From assembly GCA_031553495.1 (NCBI GenBank), contig JAVBLN010000031.1, positions 62,001-126,000 of the forward strand: DNA of 64,000 nucleotides. Direction: 5' to 3'. This DNA is from Pinibacter sp031553495 (GTDB taxonomy: Bacteria; Bacteroidota; Bacteroidia; Chitinophagales; Chitinophagaceae). The position numbers and the translations under genes were made by a program. The number at the start of each line of letters is the position of its first letter. The first letter of the stretch is position 1. This document shows positions 27,193 to 36,947 of this stretch, piece after piece. Below the pieces are notes generated by a model, which worked only from the letters and a program-made list of their open reading frames with translations, ran no database searches and was not told the DNA's origin.

Positions 27193-27271
27193 TATTTTTT
27201 GATGCCGGCAGATGTGCTACTATTAAGCTTCTGTTGTGTCACTCACTTGTACGGCAGTAATTCTATTGAGC
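27193..27271 (+). repeat. 42-bp-period repeat, copy 9
   Basis: Forward copy, type A arms, core GTTGTGTCACTCACTTGT with the AAGCTTCTG junction (period 43). The 355-bp gap between the flanking reverse-strand genes holds nothing else beyond copies 8 and 9. Confidence 0.92.
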
Positions 27272-27347
27272 GCCGTGTAACAATCATGCATTATTAGAAC
27301 ACAAGTTTATACTGTGTATTATGTTACCATTAATAAATAGCGGTTAC

Positions 27348-29888
27348 TTAAACTACCTCTTTTTTCCTGTACGATAATACAAAAGCAAGTATTAATAATA
27401 TAATTCCAATCAGGCTGCTGGTTACCATAATAATATTACTTCTTTTTATTACAGTAGGCTCAAACTTAAATACAATCGAGTGTTCCCCCGCGGGCACAAA
27501 CATGCCTCTTAATACGTAATCGGCTTTTACATAATCTGCTTTTTGTCCATCTATATATGCATTCCAGCCTTTGTCGTAATAGATTTCGCTAAATACCGCG
27601 AATTGATTTGTTTTTGCAGAGGTCTTATATTTTACTTCATCATTTAAGTTCTCAAGCCATGTAATGCTCGCAGTGGAATCATATACCTGCTCGCCCTTGA
27701 TGGCCGACTGATATTTCTTTTGTACCACTGCAACATCACGTAATTGTGTGCTGTCGAGGGCTTTCATTTCTTCATCGGAGTTGTTGACATATTTTATAGA
27801 CTTAACAAACCAACATGGGCCAAACGCGTCGGGATTTATATTTGCAACGGGCTGTTGATTGGCCCCCGCAGAAATATAATACCTTGTGTTAAGCATATTG
27901 AAAACTTGCTGGTTGCCTTTGGATAACTGATGTTCAATGATATCCTGGTATAATCCTAACTTGGCCGGACTATAACCGCCTATTGAATTAAAAAAGTAAG
28001 ATGCCCTGGATCCCTGGAATGGCCCTTGCGGATCTGTTTGATCAAATACCCGGAATGGCAGGTTGGTATCTTTCATGATCTGCAAATCCGCGGCGGTGGG
28101 TTGTAACGCCGTTTCAAATTCATCCTTATCAGTAAAGTTTTCATTGTTAAGATATCTTCTGCCTATAGCCAGCAAATCGAAGCTGCTTAATATCAGCAAA
28201 CTGATCAATACAAATTGTGCGTTAATTTTATTTTTTAAATAAGCTCCAATTAATCCTGCTGCCAAAACAATCAGAATAATTGATCTTAACAGATCTGATC
28301 CAAATAACGATCGGCGGTCATCTTGCAATGAATGCACTACTTTTCTTCCAAATTCAGCAGCCTGTTGTTGCACTTGTGGTGACGCGTTTTGTCCGCCTGC
28401 CTGCTGTAACATCATGGAGGAAAGGTTTGTGCTTAAGTCGTTATCGTTAGGGCCTTTAAAGTCTGACGAAAAATAAAATATTACTAAACAGCCAATTACT
28501 ATTCCGGATACGATTACACTCAGTTTAAATGGTTTCCATATTGATACTTTTGATTCACTACTGGAAAAGAATTGTTCCAGGCTTAATACAGCTAATAATG
28601 GAAAGGTGAGCTGGGGAATAATCAACGACATGCTTGGCGCCCTGAATTTGTTATAAAAGGGCAAATAATCAAAAAGAAAATAGTTTAATGAGGAAAAGTT
28701 CTTGCCCCATGCCAGCATAATTCCAATTACGGTTACGGGAATGATCCACCATTTATGCCAGCTTTTAAGATATATACTTCCAAAAATAAACAGGAAAACA
28801 ATAATCGCCCCCAGGTACACCGGGCCGGAAGTGCTTGGCTGTGCACCCCAATAGGCAGGCAATTGTTTCACAAAGTTGTTGGCTTGCTCTTCCGGCATTC
28901 CTGTAGTTTCTTCCAGTGTTTTTGCCGTTTTGGTATTATCTCCAAATTCGCTTTTAAGTTGATTATTTATTACAGTTGGAGAGCTGCCGCCATATGCATT
29001 AGGAACAATTAACGTAAAGGTTTCTCCTATTCCATAACTCCAGCCAAAGGCATAGTCTTTATCAAGTCCACCCTGGGTTTTGTTGTCTTTATCATTGCCA
29101 ATTGTAAGGTCCGATTTTCCTCCGCGCATGGTTTCTTTAGCATATTCCTGCAAGGGGAAAATGGTTCTGGCAAAGCTGCATAGTCCAATAATACCGCAAA
29201 CCGCAGCCAAAGCCAAAGGCTTAATAGTTGTAACAAAGCCACCTTTTTTTGTTTGTTTGATTATATAAGCAATGCTGAGAACCCCCAGTATAATTAGCGT
29301 GTAATATATAATTTGTAAGTGCTGGGTGGCAGTCATTAAACCAAAAGAAATAATTAATGATGCTGAGCCTGTCCAGAATTTTCGTTTAAAAAGTAATAGT
29401 ACACTTGCGATAACAGCAGGCATATAAGCGATGGCTGTCATTTTTGTAACATGGCCTACGGCAACTATTATGGGGTCGTAAGTGCTGTAAGCAAATGCGA
29501 TTGCTCCCAAAATGCTTAAAACAGGACGTATTCTTAACACTTGGCAAAGGAAGTAGAAACAAATGCAGGCAAGGAAAAAATAGGATATGGGTGCAGGCAG
29601 TCCTAATGTTAATATAATTTGTAAATAGATCAGTTGTATAGCAGGTGCATCACCAGCAAATGTATAAGCCGGCATACCTCCAAACATGCTGTTGCTCCAC
29701 AACGGCATATGCCCATATTTTTCTTTGAATTCAAAAGATTGCTGTGCCATCCCTTTCCAGCCAATCATATCATGCTGATCTAATACTTTTCCCTGCAAAG
29801 CCGGCGCGCAATATATCACCGCCACTACTAAAAATATTACTATTGCAACTAAATGAGGTAAAACCTTCTTAAACCAGGTAGATTGCAT
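27348..29888 (-). CDS. YfhO-family multi-pass membrane protein
   Basis: An 846-residue membrane protein. An N-terminal helix (residues 10-30) is followed by a long outside loop containing VLDQHDMIGWKGM and MFGGMPAYTF, then about ten helices between 80 and 560, a soluble C-terminal domain (about 590-810) and a last helix (815-835). The loop with paired acidic residues and the GT-C-like layout match the YfhO family (in Gram-positives linked to lipoteichoic-acid glycosylation). I infer a lipid-linked glycosyltransferase or a related envelope role near the glycan cluster; direct evidence is lacking. Confidence 0.85.
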   Translation of the reverse strand: MQSTWFKKVLPHLVAIVIFLVVAVIYCAPALQGKVLDQHDMIGWKGMAQQSFEFKEKYGHMPLWSNSMFGGMPAYTFAGDAPAIQLIYLQIILTLGLPAPISYFFLACICFYFLCQVLRIRPVLSILGAIAFAYSTYDPIIVAVGHVTKMTAIAYMPAVIASVLLLFKRKFWTGSASLIISFGLMTATQHLQIIYYTLIILGVLSIAYIIKQTKKGGFVTTIKPLALAAVCGIIGLCSFARTIFPLQEYAKETMRGGKSDLTIGNDKDNKTQGGLDKDYAFGWSYGIGETFTLIVPNAYGGSSPTVINNQLKSEFGDNTKTAKTLEETTGMPEEQANNFVKQLPAYWGAQPSTSGPVYLGAIIVFLFIFGSIYLKSWHKWWIIPVTVIGIMLAWGKNFSSLNYFLFDYLPFYNKFRAPSMSLIIPQLTFPLLAVLSLEQFFSSSESKVSIWKPFKLSVIVSGIVIGCLVIFYFSSDFKGPNDNDLSTNLSSMMLQQAGGQNASPQVQQQAAEFGRKVVHSLQDDRRSLFGSDLLRSIILIVLAAGLIGAYLKNKINAQFVLISLLILSSFDLLAIGRRYLNNENFTDKDEFETALQPTAADLQIMKDTNLPFRVFDQTDPQGPFQGSRASYFFNSIGGYSPAKLGLYQDIIEHQLSKGNQQVFNMLNTRYYISAGANQQPVANINPDAFGPCWFVKSIKYVNNSDEEMKALDSTQLRDVAVVQKKYQSAIKGEQVYDSTASITWLENLNDEVKYKTSAKTNQFAVFSEIYYDKGWNAYIDGQKADYVKADYVLRGMFVPAGEHSIVFKFEPTVIKRSNIIMVTSSLIGIILLILAFVLSYRKKEVV

Positions 29889-30013
29889 TGCTAAAAAATT
29901 TGAGCAGCAAAATAATACTATTTTGCTTATAATGACTTTGCTATATACATCAATGGCGGTTTTTCTTTAAAAAAACGCTGTTTTTTATCATTACAAGTTA
30001 TCTTCACAACCTA

Positions 30014-30295
30014 ATGATGAAAATTTCGCTTCTTTCGCGAGTGGCTTTTATTTGCAATTGCTGTTTGTTGCTTATCATCCTTTCCAAACATGTAAGCTTT
30101 TTTCCCGATGGCAATGTGAAAAATACTTTTGCCATTTTAGGGTATTTTTTGTCGTTTGTAGTAAATATCTGTGTGAATATATGGCTGGCGGTGCGCTGGT
30201 GGTTTAAGAAAAATATTCCGACCGGTTTGCCCCGCTGGTTGCTGATAGTGAATATTCTTTTTTTTATTTTGCAGGCTTATTTACTGCTTAGATGA
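30014..30295 (+). CDS. Small membrane protein of unknown function
   Basis: A 93-residue protein with three predicted membrane helices (about 8-26, 40-62, 73-92) and a basic loop between the last two. I do not recognise a family. Its stop overlaps the start of the queuosine-precursor transporter (ATGA), so the two are probably translated together, and a helper role for that transporter is possible but unproven. Confidence 0.65.
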   Translation: MMKISLLSRVAFICNCCLLLIILSKHVSFFPDGNVKNTFAILGYFLSFVVNICVNIWLAVRWWFKKNIPTGLPRWLLIVNILFFILQAYLLLR

Positions 30296-31086
30296 TACAC
30301 CAAATACTTAATCACAAGCCTGCAAAGCTGTTTGTTGGCTTTGCCGCTTTTTTTGTAGCCAACGCCCTGATCGCCGAATGCATTGGCGGTAAGATCTTTT
30401 CCCTGGAAGCTTTGTTGGGACTGCCTCCCTCTTCTTTTACGCTTTTTGGACAGGAAGGGTTGTCCTTCAATCTTACTTGCGGCGTTATTCTTTGGCCGCT
30501 TGAATTTGTAATGACAGACATTGTTAACGAATACTATGGCCCCAAAGCTGTAAAGAGAATTTCATTTCTTGCCGTTGGATTAATCAGTTACGCCTTTCTT
30601 ATGTTTTATCTCGCCATTCATTTGCCCGGCGCGGGTTTTTGGTTTGCCAGTAAACAAGCGGATGGCGTGCCAGATATGCAAAATGCTTTCGATGCCATAT
30701 TCGGACAAGGCATGTGGATCATATTTGGCAGCTTGTGCGCATTTCTTGTAAGTCAACTTGTGGATGTAACGGTTTTTCATCGCATTAAAAAAATAACAGG
30801 CAACAAATGGATATGGCTGCGTGCCACAGGCTCCACGGTTATTTCGCAGTTTATAGACAGTTTTATCGTATTGTTCATCGCGTTTAAAATCGGTAATAAC
30901 TGGAGTTGGCAGCTCGTTCTGGCAATATGTGCGGTGAATTATGTGTATAAATTTTCGATGGCTGTTTTGTTAACGCCACTCATTTATCTTTTAGAAAAAT
31001 GGATTGAGAAATATTTGGGACACGAAACTGCCGCGAAAATGAAACTTGCTGCCATGGGACGATCCGTTGAAGCTGATGAAAAATGA
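30292..31086 (+). CDS. yhhQ: Queuosine precursor transporter, YhhQ/VUT family
   Basis: A 264-residue membrane protein with six helices. Family segments are ALIAECIGGKIF near residue 26, LEFVMTDIVNEYYGPKAVKR near 73, and STVISQFIDSFIVLFIAF near 185. Members import preQ0/preQ1 for queuosine, a modified base in tRNA (established for E. coli YhhQ). The insert of about 20 residues after GGKIF (ALLGLPPSSFTLFGQEGLS) is seen in Bacteroidota forms. Overlaps the small membrane protein upstream by 4 bp. Confidence 0.87.
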   Translation: MIHQILNHKPAKLFVGFAAFFVANALIAECIGGKIFSLEALLGLPPSSFTLFGQEGLSFNLTCGVILWPLEFVMTDIVNEYYGPKAVKRISFLAVGLISYAFLMFYLAIHLPGAGFWFASKQADGVPDMQNAFDAIFGQGMWIIFGSLCAFLVSQLVDVTVFHRIKKITGNKWIWLRATGSTVISQFIDSFIVLFIAFKIGNNWSWQLVLAICAVNYVYKFSMAVLLTPLIYLLEKWIEKYLGHETAAKMKLAAMGRSVEADEK

Positions 31087-31126
31087 AAAGCAAAAGCGCC
31101 TCCAAATTTTAACTTTTTATAATTAG

Positions 31127-31193
31127 GTTGCCGACTGCGGTTTTTCATGGCGTCATCGTTGTGTCACTCCCTTGTACAGTAGTATTTCATGGC
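31127..31193 (+). repeat. 42-bp-period repeat, copy 10 (type B arms)
   Basis: Forward copy: TTTCATGGC occurs in both arms exactly 42 bp apart around GTTGTGTCACTCCCTTGT. Inverted partner of copy 11. Confidence 0.9.
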
Positions 31194-31313
31194 AACAATG
31201 GTCCTTACGATTTGCTTTTTTAAAATAAAGCTAACATTTTCGGTTTTAAAATGTTTACACGCTTTTTTTGCAGTGATTTAATGTGGCAAGAATTATTGGA
31301 AATATAGTGACAA

Positions 31314-31393
31314 CTCTATACAAAAGCAAAAGAGTGAATGCCTTTTTTCAGTAAATTACATGTTGTATAGAGATTTGAATGTGTTGTATAGAA
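31314..31393. repeat. Short inverted and direct repeats in the yhhQ to nfeD gap
   Basis: CTCTATACAA (31314-31323) is exactly complementary to TTGTATAGAG (31363-31372), and TTGTATAGAA recurs at 31384-31393. The 250 bp between copies 10 and 11 hold no gene that I can see; this is the only structure in it. Confidence 0.5.
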
Positions 31394-31444
31394 GCCTGAA
31401 TGATCAGTTTATCTCAAGTTTTGCAGTAGACGTTTTTTAGTTGA

Positions 31445-31522
31445 CGAATAGAATTACAGCCGCACAAGTGAGTGACACAACAGAAGCTTAATCAGGGCTC
31501 TACTGCCGGTTCCATAAAAAAA
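31445..31522 (-). repeat. 42-bp-period repeat, copy 11
   Basis: Reverse copy, core GTGAGTGACACAAC, AAGCTT junction, type A arms (one decayed to TCAGGGCTCTACTGCCGG). It ends 80 bp before the nfeD start. Confidence 0.92.
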
Positions 31523-31602
31523 TTGCGGTATAACAAAACTTGGGTTTATTCTAATTTCGTGTAAAGATGCAACTGCACTAAATAAGGTTTTAAAAGAAAT
31601 AC

Positions 31603-32889
31603 ATGAGGCGAATTATTGTATACCTGATTTGTTGTTTTTTTGCCATAACGCCGGCGTTATCGCAAAAAGTGGCGTCTATTAATATTGATGCCAGTATCAA
31701 CCCCGCTACTGCCTCCTTTATTCAGCGCAGCATCAAAAAGGCTGAGAAGGAAGGCGCTTCCTGCATTGTTATACATCTTAATACTCCCGGCGGACTGCTG
31801 AAATCTACCCGGGTAATAGTGGGCGATATTATGGAGGCGAACATACCGGTGGTAGTATATGTGTCTCCTGCCGGCGCTCATGCGGGTTCGGCAGGCGTGT
31901 TTATTACGCTTGCGGCGCATGTGGCTGTTATGGCGCCGGGAACCAATATTGGTGCGGCTCACCCGGTAAATATGCAGGGTGGTACAGATACTACGATGGC
32001 TGAAAAAATGACAAACGACGCCGCTGCTTTTGTTAGAACAATTGCCGAAAAAAGAAAAAGAAATGTGGAGTGGGCGGAAGCGGCTGTACGCAAAAGTGTT
32101 TCAATTACATCAACGGAAGCTGCGGAGCATAAAGTAATTGATTTTGTTGCCGCCAATGAACAGGAACTGCTACAACTTCTTGATGGTAAAATAATAGAGG
32201 TGGGGAACAAAAATATTACGCTACAAACACGTTCGGTAAAAGTGGACAGGTATGAAATGAGCTTTATTGAAAAACTGCTCAATATTCTCAGCGATCCCAA
32301 TATTGCCTATATTCTCCTTATGCTAGGCTTGTATGGATTGTTATTCGAATTGTATAATCCCGGTGCAATTTTTCCCGGTGTTATCGGTGTTATCAGTCTT
32401 ATTCTCGCGTTTTATTCATTGCATACTTTGCCTGTTAATTATGCCGGACTCGCTCTAATTATTTTCGCAATAATTTTGTTTGTTCTTGAAATAAAAGTCG
32501 TCAGTCACGGATTGCTTTCAATTGGCGGCATAGTGTGTTTGTTGCTGGGTTCCATGATGCTGATACGTGAAGATGCCGGAGAAGTGGCGAGAATTTCGCT
32601 GAGTGTAATTATTAGTACGGTAGGGGTTACAACGCTTTTTTTCCTTTTTGTAATCGGACTTGGATTAAAGGCGCAGCGTGCAAAACCGGTAATTGGAAGT
32701 GAGGCGCTGCTTCGCGAAACAGGTACTTCTTTGGAAACGCTCGATCCTATGGGCACTGTGTTTGTGCATGGCGAAATATGGGCCGCAGAATCGGTATCGG
32801 GTATTATAAGAAAAGGTGAAAGAATTCGTGTGGTTGACAGACAGAATTTCAAACTTTTAGTTGAGGCTATTCCGAAACCAAACACTTAA
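31603..32889 (+). CDS. NfeD-family membrane serine protease
   Basis: A 428-residue protein: signal peptide (1-20), a ClpP-like protease domain (25-200), four or five membrane helices (about 225-365), and a C-terminal OB-fold domain (GTVFVHGEIWAAES near 385). The presumed nucleophile Ser lies in HAGSAGVFI near residue 97 and the Lys partner in AEKRKRN near 147, as in the long NfeD proteins. These work with stomatin/slipin proteins, and the slipin gene starts 5 bp after this stop. Likely role: proteolysis and control of membrane domains. Confidence 0.9.
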   Translation: MRRIIVYLICCFFAITPALSQKVASINIDASINPATASFIQRSIKKAEKEGASCIVIHLNTPGGLLKSTRVIVGDIMEANIPVVVYVSPAGAHAGSAGVFITLAAHVAVMAPGTNIGAAHPVNMQGGTDTTMAEKMTNDAAAFVRTIAEKRKRNVEWAEAAVRKSVSITSTEAAEHKVIDFVAANEQELLQLLDGKIIEVGNKNITLQTRSVKVDRYEMSFIEKLLNILSDPNIAYILLMLGLYGLLFELYNPGAIFPGVIGVISLILAFYSLHTLPVNYAGLALIIFAIILFVLEIKVVSHGLLSIGGIVCLLLGSMMLIREDAGEVARISLSVIISTVGVTTLFFLFVIGLGLKAQRAKPVIGSEALLRETGTSLETLDPMGTVFVHGEIWAAESVSGIIRKGERIRVVDRQNFKLLVEAIPKPNT

Positions 32890-32894
32890 TAATA

Positions 32895-33659
32895 ATGGGA
32901 CAGATTTCAATTTCAATGCTCGTTGTCATTTTCTTTGTTGTCATTATTCTATTCAATGCAATCCGCATTTTACCGGAATATGAACGTGGTGTTATTTTCA
33001 GGCTGGGTCGGTTGATTGGTGTGAAAGGCCCCGGACTTATTTTCCTGATTCCGATTGTTGACAGAATGGTGCGTGTAAGTTTGCGTACCGTTGTGTTGGA
33101 TGTGCCTCCGCAAGATGTGATCACTCAGGATAACGTTTCCATAAAGGTGAATGCGGTTGTGTATTTTCGGGTCATCGAGCCGCAAAGTGCCATTGTACAG
33201 GTGGAAAATTATCTTGCTGCCACTTCGCAAATTTCTCAAACAACTTTGCGCAGTGTACTTGGACAATCGGAGCTAGATGATATTTTATCGCAACGCGAAA
33301 AAATAAATCATAAGCTGCAGCAAATTATTGATGGCAATACCGAACCCTGGGGTATAAAGGTTTCCAACGTGGAAGTAAAACAAATTGATTTGCCTACAGA
33401 AATGCAGCGTGCTATGGCAAGGCAGGCTGAGGCTGAACGTGAACGTCGTTCAAAAGTAATTGCTGCCGAAGGCGAGTTCCAGGCTGCACAAAAATTGTCG
33501 GAAGCCGCACAAATATTAAGCGCCGAATCAAGCGCGTTAACCTTGCGGTATCTGCAAACTTTACGTGAAATTGCTTCGGAGAAAAATTCCACAACCATTT
33601 TCCCTGTGCCAATCGATCTGTTGAGGCCATTCCTGAAAGATGGTAAGCAAGGAGCGTGA
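32895..33659 (+). CDS. Slipin (stomatin/prohibitin family)
   Basis: A 254-residue SPFH-domain protein: N-terminal membrane hairpin (5-22), LPEYERGVIFRLGRLIGVKG near 26, VDRMVRVSLRTVVLDVPPQ near 56, VNAVVYFRV near 84, then a long coiled coil with RAMARQAEAERERRSKVIAA near 170. It forms oligomeric rings or patches on membranes and is a known substrate and partner of NfeD-type proteases. Immediate adjacency to the NfeD gene is the classical pair. Confidence 0.93.
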   Translation: MGQISISMLVVIFFVVIILFNAIRILPEYERGVIFRLGRLIGVKGPGLIFLIPIVDRMVRVSLRTVVLDVPPQDVITQDNVSIKVNAVVYFRVIEPQSAIVQVENYLAATSQISQTTLRSVLGQSELDDILSQREKINHKLQQIIDGNTEPWGIKVSNVEVKQIDLPTEMQRAMARQAEAERERRSKVIAAEGEFQAAQKLSEAAQILSAESSALTLRYLQTLREIASEKNSTTIFPVPIDLLRPFLKDGKQGA

Positions 33660-33724
33660 GAACAGTAGCAGGATGCAAGTTTCAAGTCGCCTGTGTTGTA
33701 GCGTGCAGGTTTTTTAGTAGAGAT

Positions 33725-33804
33725 TTTTTATTATGAAACCGGCGGTAGTGCTACTATTAAGCATCGTTGTGTCACTCACTTGTACGGTAGGAATTCTATT
33801 GGGC
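33725..33804 (+). repeat. 42-bp-period repeat, copy 12
   Basis: Forward, near-consensus copy (left arm CGGTAGTGCTACTATTAAGC, right arm CGGTAGGAATTCTATTGGGC) between the slipin gene and the convergent GT39 gene. Confidence 0.94.
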
Positions 33805-33821
33805 GGTAATAGTTGTTGGTG

Positions 33822-33897
33822 TTTAACCACAAGGGTCACAAGGTAGGCTGAACTGTCACCAGTCCTTGTGCCCCCCATCATGCCCCTTGTGGTTAAA
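33822..33897. repeat. Interspersed palindrome, AACCACAAGG family, copy 2
   Basis: TTTAACCACAAGGG and CACAAGG on the left; CCTTGTG and CCCCTTGTGGTTAAA on the right. It sits between convergent genes and ends in an A-run on the plus strand (a T-run on the minus strand before the GT39 stop), so it could also stop transcription. Confidence 0.8.
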
Positions 33898-33904
33898 AAA
33901 AATA

Positions 33905-35452
33905 TTAGAACAACTTTTTCCGCGGCGGCGCCGGCAACCGGCTACTGGCAACCGGCAACTTACCCTTGGCCTCCGGTTTGTAATTGATACATTCAAACAC
34001 CAGGAATTTTCTAACAGGTCTGTTTTGCTTTGTAATGATTATAGGTTCCAGTTCTGTAACAGAATCAAAATAAAGCAACAGCTCTTTTGGATATTTGTTT
34101 TCTTTTTGAAGATTTTTGAATGACGGCGATGAATCAATAAATAAGGCGGTCTTTCCTTTCAATGAAAGTAAGTCGCTTCCAATAAAATCAAACTGCAGTG
34201 CGGGTTTGCCAATAATATTTTGAGCATACACCATTTCGGTCATATAAAAATTAAGTGCCGCCGTAGTTTTATAATCATCTGCCGAAAAAATGAATTGTGC
34301 TCCTTCTTCCTGTTTTAATTCTTCCACATCATCGGCTAATTGGCGCCAGCCAACCCATGTGTCATCAGATTTTACTTTAAAGGGATAGAATAATATTTCA
34401 ATTGCCAGTACAGCATGTATTACCAGTGCGAATACCATTTGATACTTTAGCCATTTTTGTGTGAAATAACTACTTATCAAAATGATGCCTGAAATGTAAG
34501 AAGGCATAAGCCAGTTTAATTTTATCCAATAGAAAACAGAGAGGATTGTAAAACTGCAGAATAACGGCAAAAAAAAGCTCAATAAAAAAAGATCCTTAGA
34601 TGGAATGGATGTAATATGAAGCCCGTATCTTCTTAATAAATGAAAGATGAAAATGATAAGACCAAAAAATAACACAGGCATTAATATAGCCGATTGATGA
34701 GCCAGCATTCCGAGAAAATTGAGGATGTTGAAATGAGAAGACGTTGCCGATTGCAATCGCTCTCCCGATTGAAACCTGAAGGAAGCAAAATCGTTTTGCA
34801 CATTCCAGATTATAACCGGGCCTATAGCGATTATGAATAAAAGAAGAGAAGCCCATAACCATGGCGATAATAATTTTTTACGATGGCTTGAAGAGAGGAT
34901 AAGAAAAATTAGTACACCTGCGGGCAGAAAAACTGCTGAATATTTACTATCAAATGCAAGTCCCATGCAAATACCGGCGAGTAGCCAGTAAAATTTTTTT
35001 TCGAGAAAAATTGCTTTATACAACATTAATAGCGACAACGACCAAAACAAAAGCAAAGGCACATCCGGCGTTGAAACCAGTGATACAATTGTAACCATGA
35101 GAGTAGACAACAAAAGCATTATGGCTTTTTGAACATCGTGTTTGCTTAGGAAAGCGTTGCATAATTTGTAGAATACGATAACTGTACAAAGTGTAGCGGT
35201 TGTGTCAGCAAGTTTTATTGCTATTACGTTTTTTCCAAAAATGAGTGTAAACAATTTCAATAAGTAGGCAATTGCAGGCGGATGATCAAAGTATGATAAC
35301 GATAAATGCTCACTATAAAAACTATAGTATGCATCCTGCGGCATCATTCCCATTTTGCCTACAAAAACAAGCCGTAGCATGCAAATAAACACAAGTGAAA
35401 AAAACAGAATTTTTTTTTCACCTGCTAATGAAAAAAGTATTTTACTTGTCAT
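33905..35452 (-). CDS. GT39-like (PMT/ArnT-type) membrane glycosyltransferase
   Basis: A 515-residue GT-C membrane protein: N-terminal helix (13-30), then a first outside loop with MPQDAYYSFYSEHL and SYFDHPPAIAYLLKL (the acidic residue plus HPP pattern of PMT/ArnT enzymes), about ten helices to residue 370, and a soluble C-terminal domain. It would transfer a sugar from polyprenyl phosphate to lipid or protein outside the inner membrane. The last 20 residues (KLPVASSRLPAPP) are coded by a short-word repeat, GCCGGTTGCCAGTAGCCGG, so the true family C-terminus probably ends earlier. Confidence 0.85.
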   Translation of the reverse strand: MTSKILFSLAGEKKILFFSLVFICMLRLVFVGKMGMMPQDAYYSFYSEHLSLSYFDHPPAIAYLLKLFTLIFGKNVIAIKLADTTATLCTVIVFYKLCNAFLSKHDVQKAIMLLLSTLMVTIVSLVSTPDVPLLLFWSLSLLMLYKAIFLEKKFYWLLAGICMGLAFDSKYSAVFLPAGVLIFLILSSSHRKKLLSPWLWASLLLFIIAIGPVIIWNVQNDFASFRFQSGERLQSATSSHFNILNFLGMLAHQSAILMPVLFFGLIIFIFHLLRRYGLHITSIPSKDLFLLSFFLPLFCSFTILSVFYWIKLNWLMPSYISGIILISSYFTQKWLKYQMVFALVIHAVLAIEILFYPFKVKSDDTWVGWRQLADDVEELKQEEGAQFIFSADDYKTTAALNFYMTEMVYAQNIIGKPALQFDFIGSDLLSLKGKTALFIDSSPSFKNLQKENKYPKELLLYFDSVTELEPIIITKQNRPVRKFLVFECINYKPEAKGKLPVASSRLPAPPRKKLF

Positions 35453-35707
35453 AGCGTAGTTTCAGATTACAGATTTACCTGGGTTTGATAAGATAATCTA
35501 TTTTCGTGAAACCACAATGGGTGCGTTTAAAAATTGCAGAGTTTATTTTTTCCCTCTGACTTCTGATACACATCCGCCAACAAAAAAATAAATAGTTTTA
35601 GGAGAAACTTATACTGAATATTCGTTACCGACTTGTTTCAAAATTTCATTCTTAAAAAGTATTCTTACTTTTTTCATTCATAACCCATAACTCAAAACTC
35701 ATTACCC

Positions 35708-35788
35708 GCTGAATAGCATTACTACCGCACAAGTGAGTGACACAACGATGCTTAATAGTAGCACTACCGCCGGTCGCCAAAAAAAAAT
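35708..35788 (-). repeat. 42-bp-period repeat, copy 13
   Basis: Reverse consensus copy, core GTGAGTGACACAACG, A9 run at its end. The left edge abuts a word repeat (CATAACTCAAAACTCATTACC). The rest of the 376-bp gap shows nothing recognisable. Confidence 0.95.
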
Positions 35789-35828
35789 CTCAAAACAATA
35801 CGAAGTATAAAGTTTTCTACAATTTACA

Positions 35829-36947
35829 TCAACTGGTTTTTCGGTAGTTCCAAATAGCCCAGCTATTAAGTACGATTGCAAAAACAATTTCTATAACAAA
35901 TTGATTTTTTATATCGCTGAATGTACTTCCTTTCAAAACTATCATGCGCATTACTTCTACAAAATGTGTGACTGGTGTAAGTTTTGAAATAACTCTTGCC
36001 CATTGCGGCATATTTTCAACAGGTGAAAATAATCCGCTCATCAGAATAAATATCATGATAAAGAAAAAAGCTACAAACATGGATTGTACCTGGTTATTAC
36101 TGATGGTGGAAATGAGCAAACCGAAGCCCAGCAACGCTAAGAGATAAACGCATACAAACAGATATAATAACCAAATACTACCGGCAGGTATAATGCCATA
36201 TACCAGCCTTGCTACCAACAACCCAAGTGAAAAAACGAAAATACCGATCAGCCAAAATGGAATCAATTTTCCTAAAATGAATTGCCATTTGTGAATGGGG
36301 GTAACATTAATTTGTTCTATTGTTCCTATTTCTTTTTCGCGAACAATGTTTAGTGATGAAATAAATCCTGCTACGATTGTAACTAAAATTGCAAGTATAG
36401 CGGGCACCATAAATTTATTGTAATTCATGGTAGTATTAAACCAGTATAAATTATCGATACTTATAGTTGAAAGCTCATTAAATTTTTGTGGAGAGATCCA
36501 TTGTAACCTGATATCATTATTGAAATCGGCAAGTATGCTTGCGAGATAAGCGCTGCCAATAGTGCCTTTCACGCCATTGATGGCATCAGCGGCAATAAAA
36601 ACTTTTTCACTATTTTCTTTTATCAAATTGCGTTCGAAGTGTGCGGGTATTTCTAAAATTATATCAGCTTTTTCATGCTCTACCAAGTGAAGCGCTTCTT
36701 TGTAAGAACTGCTAAATCCTGTAATATGAAAATACCCTGATGACCCTATTTTTGTTACTAATTGTTGTGTGTATGACGAATGATCCTGATCTACAATCGC
36801 GATATTGATGTCTTTAATATCAAAATTTGCAGCCAGCGGCATAATGAGAAGTTGCACAATTGGCAATACGAAAATGATTGGCAGAATACTTTTGTCGCGA
36901 AATATCTGTTTGAATTCTTTGCGTAATAAAAATTTTAAAGTTCTCAT
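35829..36947 (-). CDS. ABC-2 efflux permease (YbhR-like)
   Basis: A 372-residue ABC-2 permease: first helix near 20-42 after the RKEFKQIFRDKSILPI amphipathic segment, a periplasmic domain of about 130 residues, five more helices, and the ISKLTPVTHFVEVMR segment near 330. It is the last gene of the first efflux operon and overlaps the other permease by 4 bp. The pair should form the membrane channel, as YbhS/YbhR do in E. coli. Confidence 0.9.
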   Translation of the reverse strand: MRTLKFLLRKEFKQIFRDKSILPIIFVLPIVQLLIMPLAANFDIKDINIAIVDQDHSSYTQQLVTKIGSSGYFHITGFSSSYKEALHLVEHEKADIILEIPAHFERNLIKENSEKVFIAADAINGVKGTIGSAYLASILADFNNDIRLQWISPQKFNELSTISIDNLYWFNTTMNYNKFMVPAILAILVTIVAGFISSLNIVREKEIGTIEQINVTPIHKWQFILGKLIPFWLIGIFVFSLGLLVARLVYGIIPAGSIWLLYLFVCVYLLALLGFGLLISTISNNQVQSMFVAFFFIMIFILMSGLFSPVENMPQWARVISKLTPVTHFVEVMRMIVLKGSTFSDIKNQFVIEIVFAIVLNSWAIWNYRKTS